Shown here: positions 1-11,345 of the stretch, piece by piece
How positions within the stretch are numbered: position 1 is the first letter of the stretch
How the letters are laid out: every line of letters starts with the position of its first letter
Source of the DNA: Eucommia ulmoides
Taxonomy: Eukaryota > Streptophyta > Magnoliopsida > Garryales > Eucommiaceae
DNA: 64,000 nt
Assembly: GCA_016647705.1 (NCBI GenBank)
Contig: CM028330.1
Location: forward strand, 47,768,397-47,832,396
Reading direction: 5' to 3'
Notes under the pieces: model-generated
What the model was told of the DNA's origin: nothing
Databases searched by the model: none
What the model saw: the letters and a program-made list of their open reading frames with translations, nothing else
Position numbers and translations under genes: made by a program

Positions 1-493
1 TAGGTTTAATTGAATTATTAATGTAAGTATTCACATTGCTGTTGTATTATTGTAAATGTTCACACTTATACATTATTTCGATCCAAAAATTTTGTTCTAA
101 AAAATTGGGAACAAAACATAAATAAAAGTAAAATCTAAGAACAAAGGAAATTTACAGTGCAATTAGCCTATTCATTCCCCTGATTCTTATCAGGATGATA
201 CCTCAATGCAAGTTTCTCGTAGGTTCGTTTGATATGTTCATCCGAAGCTCCCTTCGAAAATTTAAAAAATATTATAATAACTATTCCTGAAATCATTTAT
301 TTGGAGAGAGATAAGTGCACATTAGTAGTAAGTGCACATAAATACGTAATTTTTGCATGCATGAGCACACGAAGATGTACCAATGCATACGCATGGCAAT
401 GAAAAAATGGGGAACTTGCACGACAATGGAAATCAAAGCATACGATAGAAAACATAATAGGACCAAAAATCTTGATCTTTGATGTTCCATAAA

Positions 494-735
494 GCTTTGG
501 CACAAAGATTAGAAGAATATAAATTGGATTTTTTCGCTCGAAATCTAGGGCTTGCGATTGATGTTCTGATCACCAATCGAATGTGTCCAAGCGAGCCACG
601 TTGTCGTCGTCCTCTAGTGTGGTTATCACAACTTTGGCACATAGATCAGAAGTAGATAGATTCGATTCACCAATTGAATGTGTCCAGGCGATCCATGTTG
701 TTGTCGTCGTCCAACGTGGTTTTCACAGTGGTTTC
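494..735. repeat. Two-unit diverged tandem duplication
   Basis: The unit starting near 494 (TTTGGCACAAAGATTAGAAG) recurs near 632 (TTTGGCACATAGATCAGAAG). Both units continue into a CACCAATyGAATGTGTCC stretch followed by a GTTGTCGTCGTC stretch. The units differ by scattered substitutions and a length difference of about 35 bp. The segment is more GC-rich than its surroundings, so it may be an old exon or transposon fragment, but no function can be assigned. Confidence 0.7.
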
Positions 736-1544
736 TTCGATCTCTCCAGTTGAGTCTCCTTTTTCCATTTTGCATCCTATTTTGATGAAACCCTACGTGA
801 GAGAGAGGTGTTGTAAGTCATTTGAAGAGAGAGAGAGAGAAATAGATGGCACAAAATGGTAATATTGATCGCCATATCCATTTCAGGCATCCATAAATTG
901 CGTAGGGGTATCGACGTTCATTTTATTCAATTTTTCTGCCAATATAACTCTTTGGTTAGTTAATTGAATATATTAACTCATAAATTAGGTTTAGTGACTA
1001 AAAATCTCAAAATTAGTACCCTTCATATTTATGAGTATTTCTTTCATGGACCCTATTTTTTACATCTCAACATGTTAAAGATCTATTGGAATTTAGAGAT
1101 TTAAGGCATATTCAAACACACACACACACACACACAAATCGTTTGGCATGGTTATATTTATGACGAAAATACTCTTCGAAAACCTTTTCTTCTAGGGACG
1201 TTTACTGGGTTCCTCTTTTGGACCCAAAATTACCAAACAAACCCCAATTTTTTTTTACCCCATAAACCAAGTAGTCATTTTGAATATATAAACAAATTTG
1301 TCCCTCTAAACAACAATTACAATTCATATTTACAGTTCCAATAATTTTTTTAAATATATATTCCAAAATTTAAGGGTAGATACCATTATCGATTAATTTA
1401 AAATATTTATTATAAAATCACCCAATTAATTACTTTATAAGTTTTTGTTTCATAAATCTTTTTTACCAAAATACTTGCTTATTTTTTTATCTTTAAAATG
1501 AAATGTTGATTGTGTGTTTTGAATCGAAGAAAGAAAAACACGTT

Positions 1545-1960
1545 CATATTGAATTTGACATAGTGTATTTATTTTAGTGGTTGAATCCATTTGTGTTGAA
1601 TTCAACACATTAATTCATATTTGCATAAGGTTTGCATTTGTTTGGAACATTGATGGGTTTCTGGACCCGATTACGTTGAATATAACACTGACACACAATG
1701 AACATATAAGGCATAGCATAATATTATCATATTGATATGAAATCATATCCCCCTATCAATCATTGGTTTTATATCCAACAAAAAAAATAAGTTTTTAAGC
1801 ATGTTGAATTTAACACAAGCTATGAATCCTAATAATTAGACTTTCATAGTTAATTGATCATGTTGAATTCCATACAAATTATTGAATTCAACACAATTGT
1901 GAATGATTATGTTCAAATTGCATAAAATAACTTAATATGTTGAATTCAACACATATTATA
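1545..1960. repeat. Cluster of TGTTGAATTCAACA-like palindromes
   Basis: At least five copies of a short palindrome or half-palindrome lie within about 400 bp: near 1596 (GTTGAATTCAACAC), 1672, 1803, 1862-1900 and 1939. The core TGTTGAAT/ATTCAACA recurs with spacers of 60-100 bp. Related motifs occur at about 12430-12610, 15190-15270 and 54910-55480. The stretch could be the inside of a MITE or simply AT-rich convergence. Confidence 0.5.
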
Positions 1961-2380
1961 TTTTCTTTCATGCAAAAAATATATTTGAGATGTCATTTTT
2001 AAGTTTTAAAACAGACGATCATGGTTGTATAATTTAATCACGTAAAGAACAAAATAAATCTGATTTATTATGTGTTACTTACAAGAGTTTTTAGTATAAT
2101 TAATTATGGTACATGATCTTTTTTTGGGAATAGATATTTCAGGAATGTCTCCACTACTTTTATTTACAGTAACTATTTTATTTGAATTCAATTTAATAAG
2201 AAAATATTAATCACATATCGATTCTAAAAATTAGTGGTGGGCATTTTTGTCATGCAAAATTAGAAATATTTAAAACTGAAAATATTTTGTTCAAATTGTC
2301 AATTCCATGAGATTATTTAGTTAATTTGTATGTTATTGCTATCCATTGGTAATTTATGTCCAAAAATCGGTTTGGGTGTT

Positions 2381-2948
2381 TTTTTTTTTTTTTTTTTTGT
2401 TATATGCTCTACACTACGATATAGTAGAGCTTCCCCACACTATTCCTGCCACGACAATATTCATTTATATTGGCGACCTCCACGATAACAAAAATACCCT
2501 TGTTTAGTTTTCCTTTTTCGTTCACTTTGAAACTTGAATGCAAAAACAGATAAGTACAATAGATTTTAAAAGTGTGAAATAATATGATTGAGAACAATTA
2601 ATAGTGTAAACATCTAAACTTATCTTGTTAATAGTAATCTATGTAATAAGATGTGACGAGTATAAGAGTCCTCAATATTTCTTAGCCATCTTAAGGTTTT
2701 AAGAAACAAAGAACATCTGAGATTACATAAAAACATAAAATGTGTTATTTATATATAGAAATAAATTGGATCTTTTCAATTTTAAAAAGATAATTTAGGG
2801 AGTCTTTTGGTCAATAGAACTTTTTTTCAATTTTCCTGAATTTTCTTTCCTGGTCACTTATTCCATCCTTATTCCATCCATTTTCCATCTCCAAACCCTT
2901 AGACTCAACTTCTCCCATTCTCTTCCTTAATTGCATGCCTTAATTCTC
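2381..2948. other. Unassigned AT-rich stretch
   Basis: It begins with a poly-T run. A segment near 2591-2632 (GAGAACAATTA, then TAAACTTATCTTGTTAAT) resembles 4752-4789 on the far side of the minus-strand copia remnant, so the remnant may sit between two copies of a flanking sequence. No coding signal is seen. Confidence 0.4.
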
Positions 2949-3435
2949 TTATCTCTCTTGCGCGTGATCAGTTTCCACGAAAATCTTTGACGAATCTATA
3001 CCACTATTAGAAAATATTACTTCAAGTCCCAATTCATTGAGTTGCCCAATAGATAAGAGATTTAAAGTTAATTTTAGAATTAAATATATGTGAGAAATAT
3101 AAATATGCGAAGTAAAAATATGACTGGTATAACTAATACACATATGAGAATCATCAAAAGTATGAATGGTAAGAGCATTTACAATGGATAGTTTGGATGA
3201 AAAGAATAAAGGGATCAAAAGTCATTTGATTACAACAGGTAGGATCGAAGAAATAAGAAGAATTACCTGTAGTAAGTGAAATGACAGGATAAAATTGTGT
3301 AACGGAATTGGAGATAAAGTATTTGAAGACTGAAACCATATCCTCAATAGAGGTGGAAACAATGGTGGAGGCCATATCATAAACCTTATTGGCATCAAGA
3401 GCAGTTAGTGAAGGACAACCCTTAGACATCGTCAT
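2949..3435 (-). pseudogene. Copia protease / pre-integrase fragment
   Basis: Two overlapping minus-strand frames (3435-3154 and 3218-2949) translate to copia-like text. The first contains SSYFFDPTCCNQMTFDP, which resembles the protease region where copia polyproteins read W-x-x-DSGCCNHMT; the catalytic aspartate is recognisable in context (FFDP) but the usual DSG or DTG is lost. The second contains LNLLSIGQLNELGLEV, typical of the stretch between protease and the integrase zinc finger. A frameshift near 3190 separates them. This is a relic, not a working protease. Confidence 0.75.
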
Positions 3436-3464
3436 TAAATCGGATCAACAATATACTAGAGAGT

Positions 3465-4510
3465 ATACTGTATGATGTGAATCTGAAAAAACCTAGACAA
3501 CAGATGGATTTAGAGTATTGAAGTTATCAAGAAATCAATTTAAGATCATGAGGAACCGATTGACGAACCCTTGAAGCAGTCAAAATACTATGATGGGTTG
3601 AATTAACAATACAAGAAGAAATATATTGTATGATTCAAATTTAAATAAAGCGAGAATACGGATGAATTCAGAATGCTGAAATTAGCCAAAAATTGATTTT
3701 ATACCTTGAAGAACATATCAAAACATGGGTGAATTGGTCCAAAGAAATTGTCACACAATATTAAACCAGTCAACGGTCCATAGTTGACCAGATAACATGT
3801 GTCGATGATGTGGTAAGTAAAAGGTGACGTGGCGTTAATATGGAAAACTAGGAAAAGGTGGAGCGACGTGTTTGGTGATATGGCGCTGATTTGGCATCCT
3901 GACTTGTGATATTTGATCATATGGAAGACGACGTGACAAATGACATGGCATTGGAGAGTAATGTGGCAATTGAGGTGGCATTCACTATGGTGCCTCGGCA
4001 ATTGGCATGGATGCTAATGTGGTAGTGATCTCTTAGTGACATGGCCAATAGGGCTACTGAGGCATCACTACGTGGCATGACACGTGTCAGTACATGTGTC
4101 TAGGGGTGATGTGGCAATCTTAGGCGTGTGACGACGATGGGTCTCGGACAATAGCCACATGTAGGGGCACGCATGACTTATGATGACATTGTTGTTTGTG
4201 GCATTTTTTTCGTCTTGACAAAATGATGGGGTGGTGGGTGATGATGTCGGAGCAACGGTTGTTGTTTTAAGGGCTAAAAATAGTGACAGCGGTGCGTAAT
4301 ACATTTGTGGCGCGTGAAAGCGCATGAGGCAATGGCTTGGCTGTTCTCTGGTGGAGTTGGACTTATCATTACAAGGTAAGGAGTCTGATGGTGGTGTAGG
4401 ATTTGATGTTCAATGTGATAGAACTTACAGATGACATCAAATGTGGTGATTCGGGAAGGAAAACAAGTTGCGGAATTTTATTACGAATAAGGGCAGGAAA
4501 ATTGACTCTT
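3465..4510 (-). other. Leader and residual gag region of copia A minus copy
   Basis: The stretch between LTR and protease remnant has frames of 85-100 codons (4325-4068, 4001-3699) that match no domain I know. It is the counterpart of 5930-6450 in the plus copy, which is also non-coding. The part near 3470-3720 holds two diverged tandem units (each starting TGTATGAT on the plus strand) of about 100-150 bp. Confidence 0.5.
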
Positions 4511-4517
4511 GCTACTA

Positions 4518-4740
4518 TGTTATAGTCATTGAGAGACGAAATATTAAGAGAACATGAGATGATTGAACTGATATATGAGAAAAGTACAATTCACCGAAAT
4601 ATACAAATACTTTATATATAGAGAATAGAGAGTGATCAGGATTTTTCTAGTGGAATTAAGGTTTAGTTTCCTATTGAGATTAGAGTTAACCTAGTGGCCA
4701 AAACTCATATACATATATTGATAGAGTTGTTGGAGTGTCA
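4518..4740 (-). repeat. 5' LTR of copia family A, minus copy
   Basis: On the minus strand it starts TGACACTCCAAC and ends near TGACTATAACA. Its interior (GTATATGAG, CTAGGTTAA, CTCATGTTCTCTTAATATTTC) matches the 3' LTR of the plus copy at 10742-10943. The length is 223 bp against 202 bp there. No target duplication can be tested because the other end of the element is lost. Confidence 0.75.
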
Positions 4741-4929
4741 AATGTTAATAATGAGAACAATTAAATTTAAACTTGTCTTGTTAATGCCTTTTAATACTTG
4801 TATACATTTTGCGACCCTCTATTATCTATAAACCCATCTCAGTTTTTCAAAATTTCTCTCAAAAATATCATACAATTTATAAGACAACTAGAATTTTTTC
4901 GTACCTAAAAGTACTATATCGATTTTTAA

Positions 4930-5900
4930 ATTTATAAGTGTGAAAAAAAAACACTAATATAGTACATATATGAAACTTAAATGTTATAAAATATAATTTA
5001 ACTCAATTAGTTTAGAATTGGGAGTGTGAAATTTTTAGGCAATAGTTTTCTCCCAAAAAACTTCCATAGTCTAGTCGCTCCTTCCATTCCCATCAAATCA
5101 ATCTCAACTATAGACGAAAAGAAATTTTAAAAAATTGATCCTAATTTATTATATAAATGATTAAAGGAAAACTAAAGCAGTAGCCTTCACCCCCTATAAA
5201 CACAAGTAAGAATTCACCCATAACACTTCATCCAACAAACATTAATTAAATCCCTCTCTCTATTTTACATCAATACCGATAAACTTAGCCATTCGAAGAG
5301 CTACGTCGATAATATATCTGACATGTAGGCCATGTTTGATAACCGCTTAAATTTTAAGTGTCGAAAATTTTAAGTGTTTAATTTTAAGTGTTGAAATTAT
5401 AAGTGCTGAATTTATTAAGTGCTGAATATATTAAGAATTTATTTTTTTTAATACTTTTAAATTAATTTTTTTTTTTAACAAATTTTTATTCCTAAAATAA
5501 TTTTTACAACTTTATTTTTTCAAAAATATTCTCTATATAAATTTTTTCAATTTAATGTTTTCTCAATCTATAATTTTTTTGTATATAATGTTTTTTGTGA
5601 GATTTTACAGTATTAGTGTAAAATGTTGGTTGTAATAATTAGATATTCTATGGTATTAAGTGATAAGTCCTAAAAAAATTAAGTGAATCACACGTAACTT
5701 AAAATTTTGAACAATTTTTTAAGTGATACTTAGTTTTTACGTGATTACCTAATTTTCTTATCAAATACACTTAATTTGATAAGTATTTAATGCATTCAGT
5801 TTTAAGTACTTAGTTGCGTTATCAAACAAAGCCTTAGCTTTATCTCGCAAGAACTAGTGATTAAATATGATCAATTTTAATGTATAATCCCTAAATTCCA
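4930..5900. repeat. Flank duplication, copy 1 (contains a MITE)
   Basis: This segment is homologous to 10944-11345: both contain GTACATAyATGAAACTTAAA, then AAGAATTCACCCATAACACT, CATCCAACAAACATTAATT and CTTAGCCATyCGAAGAGCTA in the same order. Copy 1 is interrupted by a 506-bp MITE (5328-5833); copy 2 is not. The duplicates bracket the plus-strand copia element directly, so copia insertion and segment duplication are linked in history. The stretch 4741-4929 before it is unassigned. Confidence 0.85.
5328..5833. mobile_element. Tourist-like MITE (PIF/Harbinger type)
   Basis: The element starts GGCCATGTTTGATAACCGC and ends GCGTTATCAAACAAAGCC, which are imperfect terminal inverted repeats. It is flanked by GTA on the left and TTA on the right, close to the three-base TTA/TAA duplication of Tourist elements. 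The 506-bp interior has no coding capacity and carries several TTTAAGTGtTGAA repeats near the left end (5346-5440). The homologous copy at 10944-11345 reads straight through this position (near 11275), so it works as a related empty site that supports the boundaries. Confidence 0.75.
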
Positions 5901-6609
5901 CAACTTTTTTATTCATAAATCAATGCTTACTGCCTTCGATACATTTGATCACCCTTCAACCGTTGAACAAGAAATCCGACACCACCACTAGACTCCCCTC
6001 ATAAAGGCGAGTCCAATGCTATTGGAGAAAAGCCAAACCATTGTCTTACGTGCCTCTATGCGCCACAAGAAGCATCACCACCGCTATCACTATTTTTAGG
6101 CTCTAGAACAACAATCGTTGCTCCGAAATTATCACCTACCATACCATTCGAATTGTCTCGTCAAGACTAACAAAACGCCACCAAACACACTGCTGTAGTC
6201 CTTCTCGCATGCCACAACCATCTACTACATCTTTGCGGAGTAGATCTACGTGCTTTATATTGACAACTAAGCCTTAGCCATATTAGGGCCAACAGCTACC
6301 ACGCCAGCTTCTGAACTGTGTCATCTTCCACATTAGATGCTATGTAAGCCATTATATTGCCCAATCTGTTCCATGTAAGCGCCTTTTGCCACCCCACCTG
6401 CCACATCAGCTTCTTTTGTCGCGTCATTAGTTTACAAAGGTTTGGCTTCCTTTGACCGGTTCAGTCTATTTTGGACTGGTATTTTATCAAGCCAGACTAG
6501 TTCCTAGGGTTTTTTACCTCATGATTTTGTTGTTAAGATCTGTTTTACAAAGGTTTCTCTTATATTCATGTAGTTTCTAGCTTGGTTTACTCTAAAAAAA
6601 ATCATTTTT

Positions 6610-7560
6610 TTGTGCCTATGGAGAGATAAAACTCATTTATCATTACTATTCTTGGTGAATCAAACTACATCTTGTGGGCTCAAAAGATGTATTGCTTCCT
6701 ATGTGGTCGGTTCAATACGTGGTTGAAAACTGTGGGGTGTTGTGAATGGGGACATTAAATTGCCTACCAATGAAGTCAACGAAGATGTTGAAAAATTTGT
6801 TGAGTATCTCAAAGATTGGGATTAGCAAAAATTGTTAGATCATCGCATGGTTCCGTTCTACTATAATCTCATCTATGAAAAATTCAATTTTGTAGATTTG
6901 AGACGGCTAAAGAAGTTTGAGATCTCCTCAAACTTCGCTGTGCTAAGCTAGATTTTTCATATTGGTATCAACTCCTTTATACCCTCCACAACATGCGCCA
7001 AGAACTTGGATAATCCAACAACAATTTCTTATCACAGATGAATGCTCTGCGAGATCAGTTAGCTCTCTCTGAGCCAACCTAGAAACATCCAGATTATGTC
7101 ATTCTCTATACAAGCTACTAAAATGACATGTGCCGATGTAGTTCCTGATGTCTCTAACGTTAGAATTTGAGCTTGTATGTGCCTTAATACTACACCAGAG
7201 TGAAATATCTTCCCTTGACAATGTCATTTTCAATCTTCTGAGAGAGGAAACACATCTTGAAATACTCTAAGGACCACATACGAATCTCTCTCTAGCCACA
7301 CTAGCTAGAAAGTCAAATTCATCACCACAACCTTTGTATTGTAAGTATTATTATTCATAAGAACACAAACTGCTCAAATGCCCATCTCGCCTTTGTAATC
7401 AATGTAGAGAACCACGTTACCACCTTGGAACCAATCCGACATGAATCAGTTCTTCTCTTGAGGTTCTCACAATCGGCCACACTACAAATCAAGGAACTCT
7501 ATCGCTGCAACAATGAATGCTGCTCCGAATTTAACTCAATCTTTAATCAATTTGAGGGAC
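6610..7560 (+). pseudogene. Copia gag remnant
   Basis: From about 6640 one frame reads NYILWAQKMYCFLCG, the N-terminal signature of plant copia gag (usually NYxxWAxxMxxFL), where the capsid-like UBN2 domain begins. Further pieces such as LLDHRMVPFYYNLIYEKFNF (about 6834-6893) and a helical region to about 7300 follow with several in-frame stops. Near 7340-7400 short cysteine-rich text is compatible with a zinc knuckle, but I cannot place a full CCHC. The protein would have packaged the element RNA in cytoplasmic particles; this copy cannot be translated through. Confidence 0.6.
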
Positions 7561-7610
7561 ATCAAGGCCATGTTCAAATACGTTCTATCTAATCGAGTAC
7601 CCATACAGCC

Positions 7611-7865
7611 ATGTCAGTCACACTAGGTAGATCTTGGCACTTTGATTCTAACTGTTGCAATCACATGACATCTTATGCCTTTATCTTTTCTTTTAATATT
7701 TGTGATGAACATGCATCTATTATTCATATTGCCAATGGATCAAATATTTTAGTTAGCCACACTGCACATGTTCACACTTCCCATTTATCTCTTCTTTATA
7801 CATATTTGATCCATAATCTTGTTCTTAATCTTATATTATTGGACAATTATGTGATCTTCCGTTAA
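7611..7865 (+). pseudogene. Copia protease fragment
   Basis: An 84-codon frame contains WHFDSNCCNHMTSYAF, matching the copia aspartic protease start (WxxDSGCxxHMT). The catalytic aspartate is present but the following glycine is replaced by asparagine (DSN), which would normally abolish activity. The end reads NLVLNLILLDNYVIF, the degraded counterpart of the NLLSVGQL motif before the integrase. It ends at a TAA at 7863-7865. Confidence 0.8.
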
Positions 7866-8059
7866 ATTTGTACTTCTTTTCTACCGATTGTCATGTACAG
7901 GAACCTCAAACGGGAAAGCTCCTTAGGACCAGTCATAAAGTAGGGCAACTCTTTGATCTCACCAACCTTCAAGTACCATCTTCACCAACATCGCATAGCT
8001 AGTCAGTTGCATTAATTTCATTCATCTTACCCTTGGAATTATGGACTTTTTTTTAAAGC

Positions 8060-8640
8060 CGCATTTCATCTAGTCGTCTCAAATCTCTTACTTTTAGTGG
8101 ACAATTAGGTTCAGTTCAACATGAGTTCTTTAATTGTATTCATTGTCAACTTGGAAAACAATCAACTTTACCTTTTAATGATAGTTAGTCTATTTTTCTT
8201 GTACCCTTTGATTTAGTGCATTCTGATACAAATATGCATTCCCCTCATGCAACAATGGTAGGTTCTCCTTATTTTGTCATATTTATGGATGACTACTCTA
8301 GGTATACATGGTTATTTCTTATGAAAAAAATAGATATGAACTATTCTAAATATATACTGATTTTTCTTCCGTGGTTAAAACCCAATTTTCTCGAAATATT
8401 AAAGATTTTCACTTAGATAATGCAATGGAATACAAGGATCATGTCTTCCTCAACCTATTTCACAAAAATGTCACTTTCCTCTATCGCTTGTGTCCTATAA
8501 CATCCCAACAAAATAAACGAGCCGAACGCAAACATAGATACATTCTTGACATAGTTCGTGCCCTCCTAATTTCTTTACCCTGTCCTGAGCGTTTTTGAGA
8601 TGAGACTTCCCTAACCACAATATACACTATAAATCGTGTC
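8060..8640 (+). pseudogene. Copia integrase remnant
   Basis: The upstream part encodes HCQLGKQSTLPF, the second half of the HHCC zinc-binding region (about 8140-8180). The 8216-8416 frame reads DLVHSDTNMHSPHA then YFVIFMDDYSRYTWLFLMKK, the catalytic core with its first two acidic positions recognisable. A shifted frame (8371-8598) continues with HLDNAMEYKDHVFLNLFH and ends RALLISLPCPERF. At least one frameshift and several stops break the protein. Integrase would join element DNA to the nuclear genome. Confidence 0.85.
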
Positions 8641-9229
8641 CCTTCCGCTGCAATTTAGTATCAATCTCCATTTGAGCATCTTTTTGGTAACTTTCCCACT
8701 TACTCTAATCTCAAAGTCTTTGGTTGTATTTGTTTTGTTCTTCTAAAACTTACATGAACACAACAAGCTAAAACTAAGGGCTTACCTATGTTGAATTCTA
8801 GGATATGACATTGAACATAAAGGGTATTGGTGTTGGGACCCCATTTTTAAAACTCTTTTTATCTCTCGACATGTCAATTTTTGGGAGCATCAAATATTTT
8901 CTTCCTTACGTTAATTTGATACATTATCCATCACTAACTCCAGATTATTTTGATTAATCTCTTGAGTTGTTCCCTGATGATGGATTTTCAAGTATCGCTG
9001 AGCTCATTACAGAACCACCAACTGATCTAACCCCTCTAGCTCCCGGAACCACTAGCTAATCTAACCCCTCTAGCTCAATTGGCTGTGTTTGAGGTTTTTT
9101 CCATTGCTGATGATCCTGCACTGGATCCTTCTAAGACCCACCCTCCAAATCACTCTCGCCACTCTAATAAGGTAAATCATCATTCTTTTTTATCTTAATT
9201 ACCATCATTGCTTTTGTACCATACTTAAT

Positions 9230-9900
9230 CTGTGTAAGTCTCATTTCTATAAGGAGGCCGATCTAGTCCTCTTTGGTAGAAAACAATGGACGAAGAACTT
9301 TAGACCCTAGCAAAAACTTACACCTGGGATCTTGTTAACCTCCCCCATGGGAAAACTCATATTGGGTGCAAGTGGGCAAAATCAAAATGCTTTCTGATGG
9401 TTCCATTGAAAACCAAAAAGCCTATCTCGTTGCTAAGAGATTTGTTCAGGAATATAACATTAACTACGAAGAGACATTTGCTTTAGTGGCTAGGCTCACG
9501 TCTGTTTGTACTCTCCTTGTCGACGTTGCCATTTGTAAATGGATTATTTTTCATATGGATGTCAAGAATGCCTTTCTTAATTGAGACCTCTTTGAGGAAG
9601 TTTATATGCATATCACTTCTAATCAAGTTATTCTTCAACACAGAGTTGTCGCCTTTGTCGTGCCTCTTATATGGTCTCAAACAGGCCCTATGTTCTTGTT
9701 TTAAAAAATTTAACACTACCATTCATCAGTTTGGGTTTACATTCGATGCTTATGATTTCATCCTGTTTTTTTACCATACTGATTGGTATTATCCTTCTTT
9801 TTTTGTATGTGGATGACATGATTATTATCAGGGATGGTTTACATGGTATCTCTAAATTTAAACTTTTTTTTTTTTAATTATCAATTCGATATGAAAGATC
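9230..9900 (+). pseudogene. Copia reverse transcriptase remnant
   Basis: The frame 9366-9584 reads KAYLVAKRFVQEYNINYEET then FALVARLTSVCTLLVDVA and HMDVKNAFLN, the classic N-terminal half of the copia reverse transcriptase. After a stop and frameshifts, LLYGLKQA is seen near 9664-9690 and the catalytic box YVDDMIII near 9803-9826. The active-site aspartates remain although the frame is broken at least twice. The enzyme copied element RNA into DNA. Confidence 0.9.
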
Positions 9901-10079
9901 TTGGTGTGCTCAACTATTTTCTTAGCCTCGAAATTTCATCTCGTTCAAATGATATTTTTTTCTTAAGCCAAATATGCCTATGATTTCTTTTTTAAGGTTG
10001 GTATCACTGACTTCACCATTGTCACCACTCATCTGGAGCCGAATACCAGACTTACTCCTCTTAAATGACTCACATTTTT

Positions 10080-10720
10080 TTAATATCTTTATCTATCGTC
10101 AACTAGTTAGAAATTTGGTATACCTTATTGTTACTCGCCCAGATATTGCCTATGCTGTCCATCAAGTCAACTAGTTATTGTCCGCTCGTTGGACCACTTA
10201 TTACTCTGTTGTTCTTTACATTCTTTAGCATGTCGAAGGTATCTTGTTTCACAGAATTCATTTATTAGCCCAGTCTACTCCCATCTTACAGTTTTACTCT
10301 GACGCCGAATGGGCCGGAGATCTCATCGACAGACGTTCAACCATTGGTTATTGTTTCTTATTGAGAAACTCTCTTATTTCTTGGCATAGCAAGAAAGAAA
10401 CCGTGGTCGCCCGCTCCACTACTGAAGTTAAATACAAAAATACATCGAGATTGATTGACATAGGAGTTTCATATTCTACCACAATTGTTCTAAATAATGA
10501 CAATAAGAGTGCTATTCAAATCACCCATAATAATGTTTTCCATGAGTGTACAAAATACATCGAGACAGATTGCCACTACATCCGCCATCACATTCTCCAT
10601 AATATTGTTCATCTTCACTTTGTCAGTTTATCCAATTAGACAACATATATTTTCACCAAGTCTCATCCACTTCAACGCTTTTACACTCTGGTTTTTAAAG
10701 TCAAATTCACGTCAGATTTA
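10080..10720 (+). pseudogene. Copia RNase H remnant
   Basis: The 9974-10174 frame ends NLVYLIVTRPDIAYAVHQVN, the connection after the reverse transcriptase. The 10244-10639 frame contains FYSDAEWAGDLIDRRSTIGY then SWHSKKETVVARSTTEVKY, the RNase H core with its DxD start. The tail has HECTKYIETDCHYIRHHI, corresponding to the K-H-I-E-x-D-x-H-F-I motif. Some 50 residues between TTEVKY and DIGVSYS look shortened compared with typical copia. Confidence 0.9.
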
Positions 10721-10727
10721 TTGTTTT

Positions 10728-10741
10728 CAACTCAAGGGAGA
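10728..10741 (+). other. Polypurine tract of copia family A
   Basis: The purine-rich AAGGGAGA just before the LTR start TGTTAATATTTG is in the expected place for plus-strand priming in reverse transcription. Confidence 0.7.
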
Positions 10742-10943
10742 TGTTAATATTTGTATATGGGTCTTGACCCGCTAGGTTAAACCCTAATCTCACTAGGAAA
10801 ACCAAACCCCAGCTAATCTCATTAGAAAAATCCTAGTCACTTCATATATATACACTGTTTTTATAATTCTGTAAATGTATCTTTCTCATATATTAATATA
10901 ATCATCTCATGTTCTCTTAATATTTCATCGTTCAGTTATTCCA
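10742..10943 (+). repeat. 3' LTR of copia family A, plus copy
   Basis: It starts TGTTAATATTTG after the polypurine tract and ends near TTATTCCA. The interior matches the minus-strand LTR at 4518-4740. A TATA-like CATATATATACACTG lies near 10844 and the segment ATCTCATGTTCTCTTAATAT near 10902 is shared by both LTRs. Confidence 0.75.
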
Positions 10944-11345
10944 ATAGTAAATATTAAAAACAATGAGCTAATGTAGTACATACATGAAACTTAAATGATA
11001 TAAAATATAATTTAATTTAATTGGTTTGAAGTTGTGGGTGTAAAATTTTTCGGCAAAATTTTTCTTCCAAAAAAATTACATTGTCCAGTAGCTAATTTAT
11101 TATATAGATGATGAAGGAAAGCCGAAGTAGTGTACCCTTTCACCCTATAGACAAGGGTAAGAATTCACCCATAACACTTCCATCCAACAAACATTAATTC
11201 AATCTCTCTCTCTCTCTCTTATGTCAATACTGATAAACTTAGCCATCCGAAGAGCTACATCGATAAAATATCTGACACTTGCAAGAAGCAGTGATCAGAT
11301 CTTGAGCATGAGCCATTTTGATGTGTCATCCCTACCTAAAATATT
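10944..11345. repeat. Flank duplication, copy 2 (MITE-free)
   Basis: Homologous to 4930-5900 without the MITE. It begins immediately after the copia 3' LTR. A CT microsatellite (about 11204-11219) replaces a shorter one in copy 1. An 88-codon frame (11221-11487) starts in it but shows no domain. Confidence 0.85.

Larger units (their letters stand above)
1..2380. other. AT-rich intergenic stretch, no gene recognised
   Basis: I see no protein domain in either strand. Short open frames exist at 293-862 but their translations resemble nothing I know. The stretch holds a diverged tandem duplication (494-735), a short AC microsatellite (about 1115-1136) and a cluster of near-palindromic TGTTGAATTCAACA-type motifs (about 1545-1960); the first and last are described separately. 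It ends in a poly-T run at about 2381-2399. Confidence 0.6.
2949..4740 (-). mobile_element. Truncated Ty1/copia retrotransposon, family A, minus copy
   Basis: Read on the minus strand this remnant runs from a short LTR (4740-4518) through an untranslated leader (about 4510-3700) into a fragment of the protease and pre-integrase region (3435-2949), where it ends. Most of gag and all of integrase, reverse transcriptase and RNase H are missing. The LTR and leader match the plus-strand copy at 5920-10943; for example both leaders carry a CACTATTTTTAG run followed by an ACAACAACCGTTGCTCC-like stretch. The two copies therefore belong to one family in opposite orientation. Family identity rests on copia-type translated motifs, not on a database search. 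Confidence 0.8.
5920..10943 (+). mobile_element. Ty1/copia retrotransposon, family A, plus copy, 5' LTR missing
   Basis: The order leader, gag, protease, integrase, reverse transcriptase, RNase H, polypurine tract, 3' LTR is that of Ty1/copia (integrase ahead of reverse transcriptase). The 3' LTR is at 10742-10943. No matching LTR is found at the left end, where the element starts abruptly in the leader next to the flank duplication. Many stops and frameshifts make it non-autonomous. Domain entries follow separately. Confidence 0.85.

Noticed and set aside
5840..6000. 5' LTR for the plus-strand copia A element
   Set aside because: No sequence matching 10742-10943 is present; the element begins in its leader.
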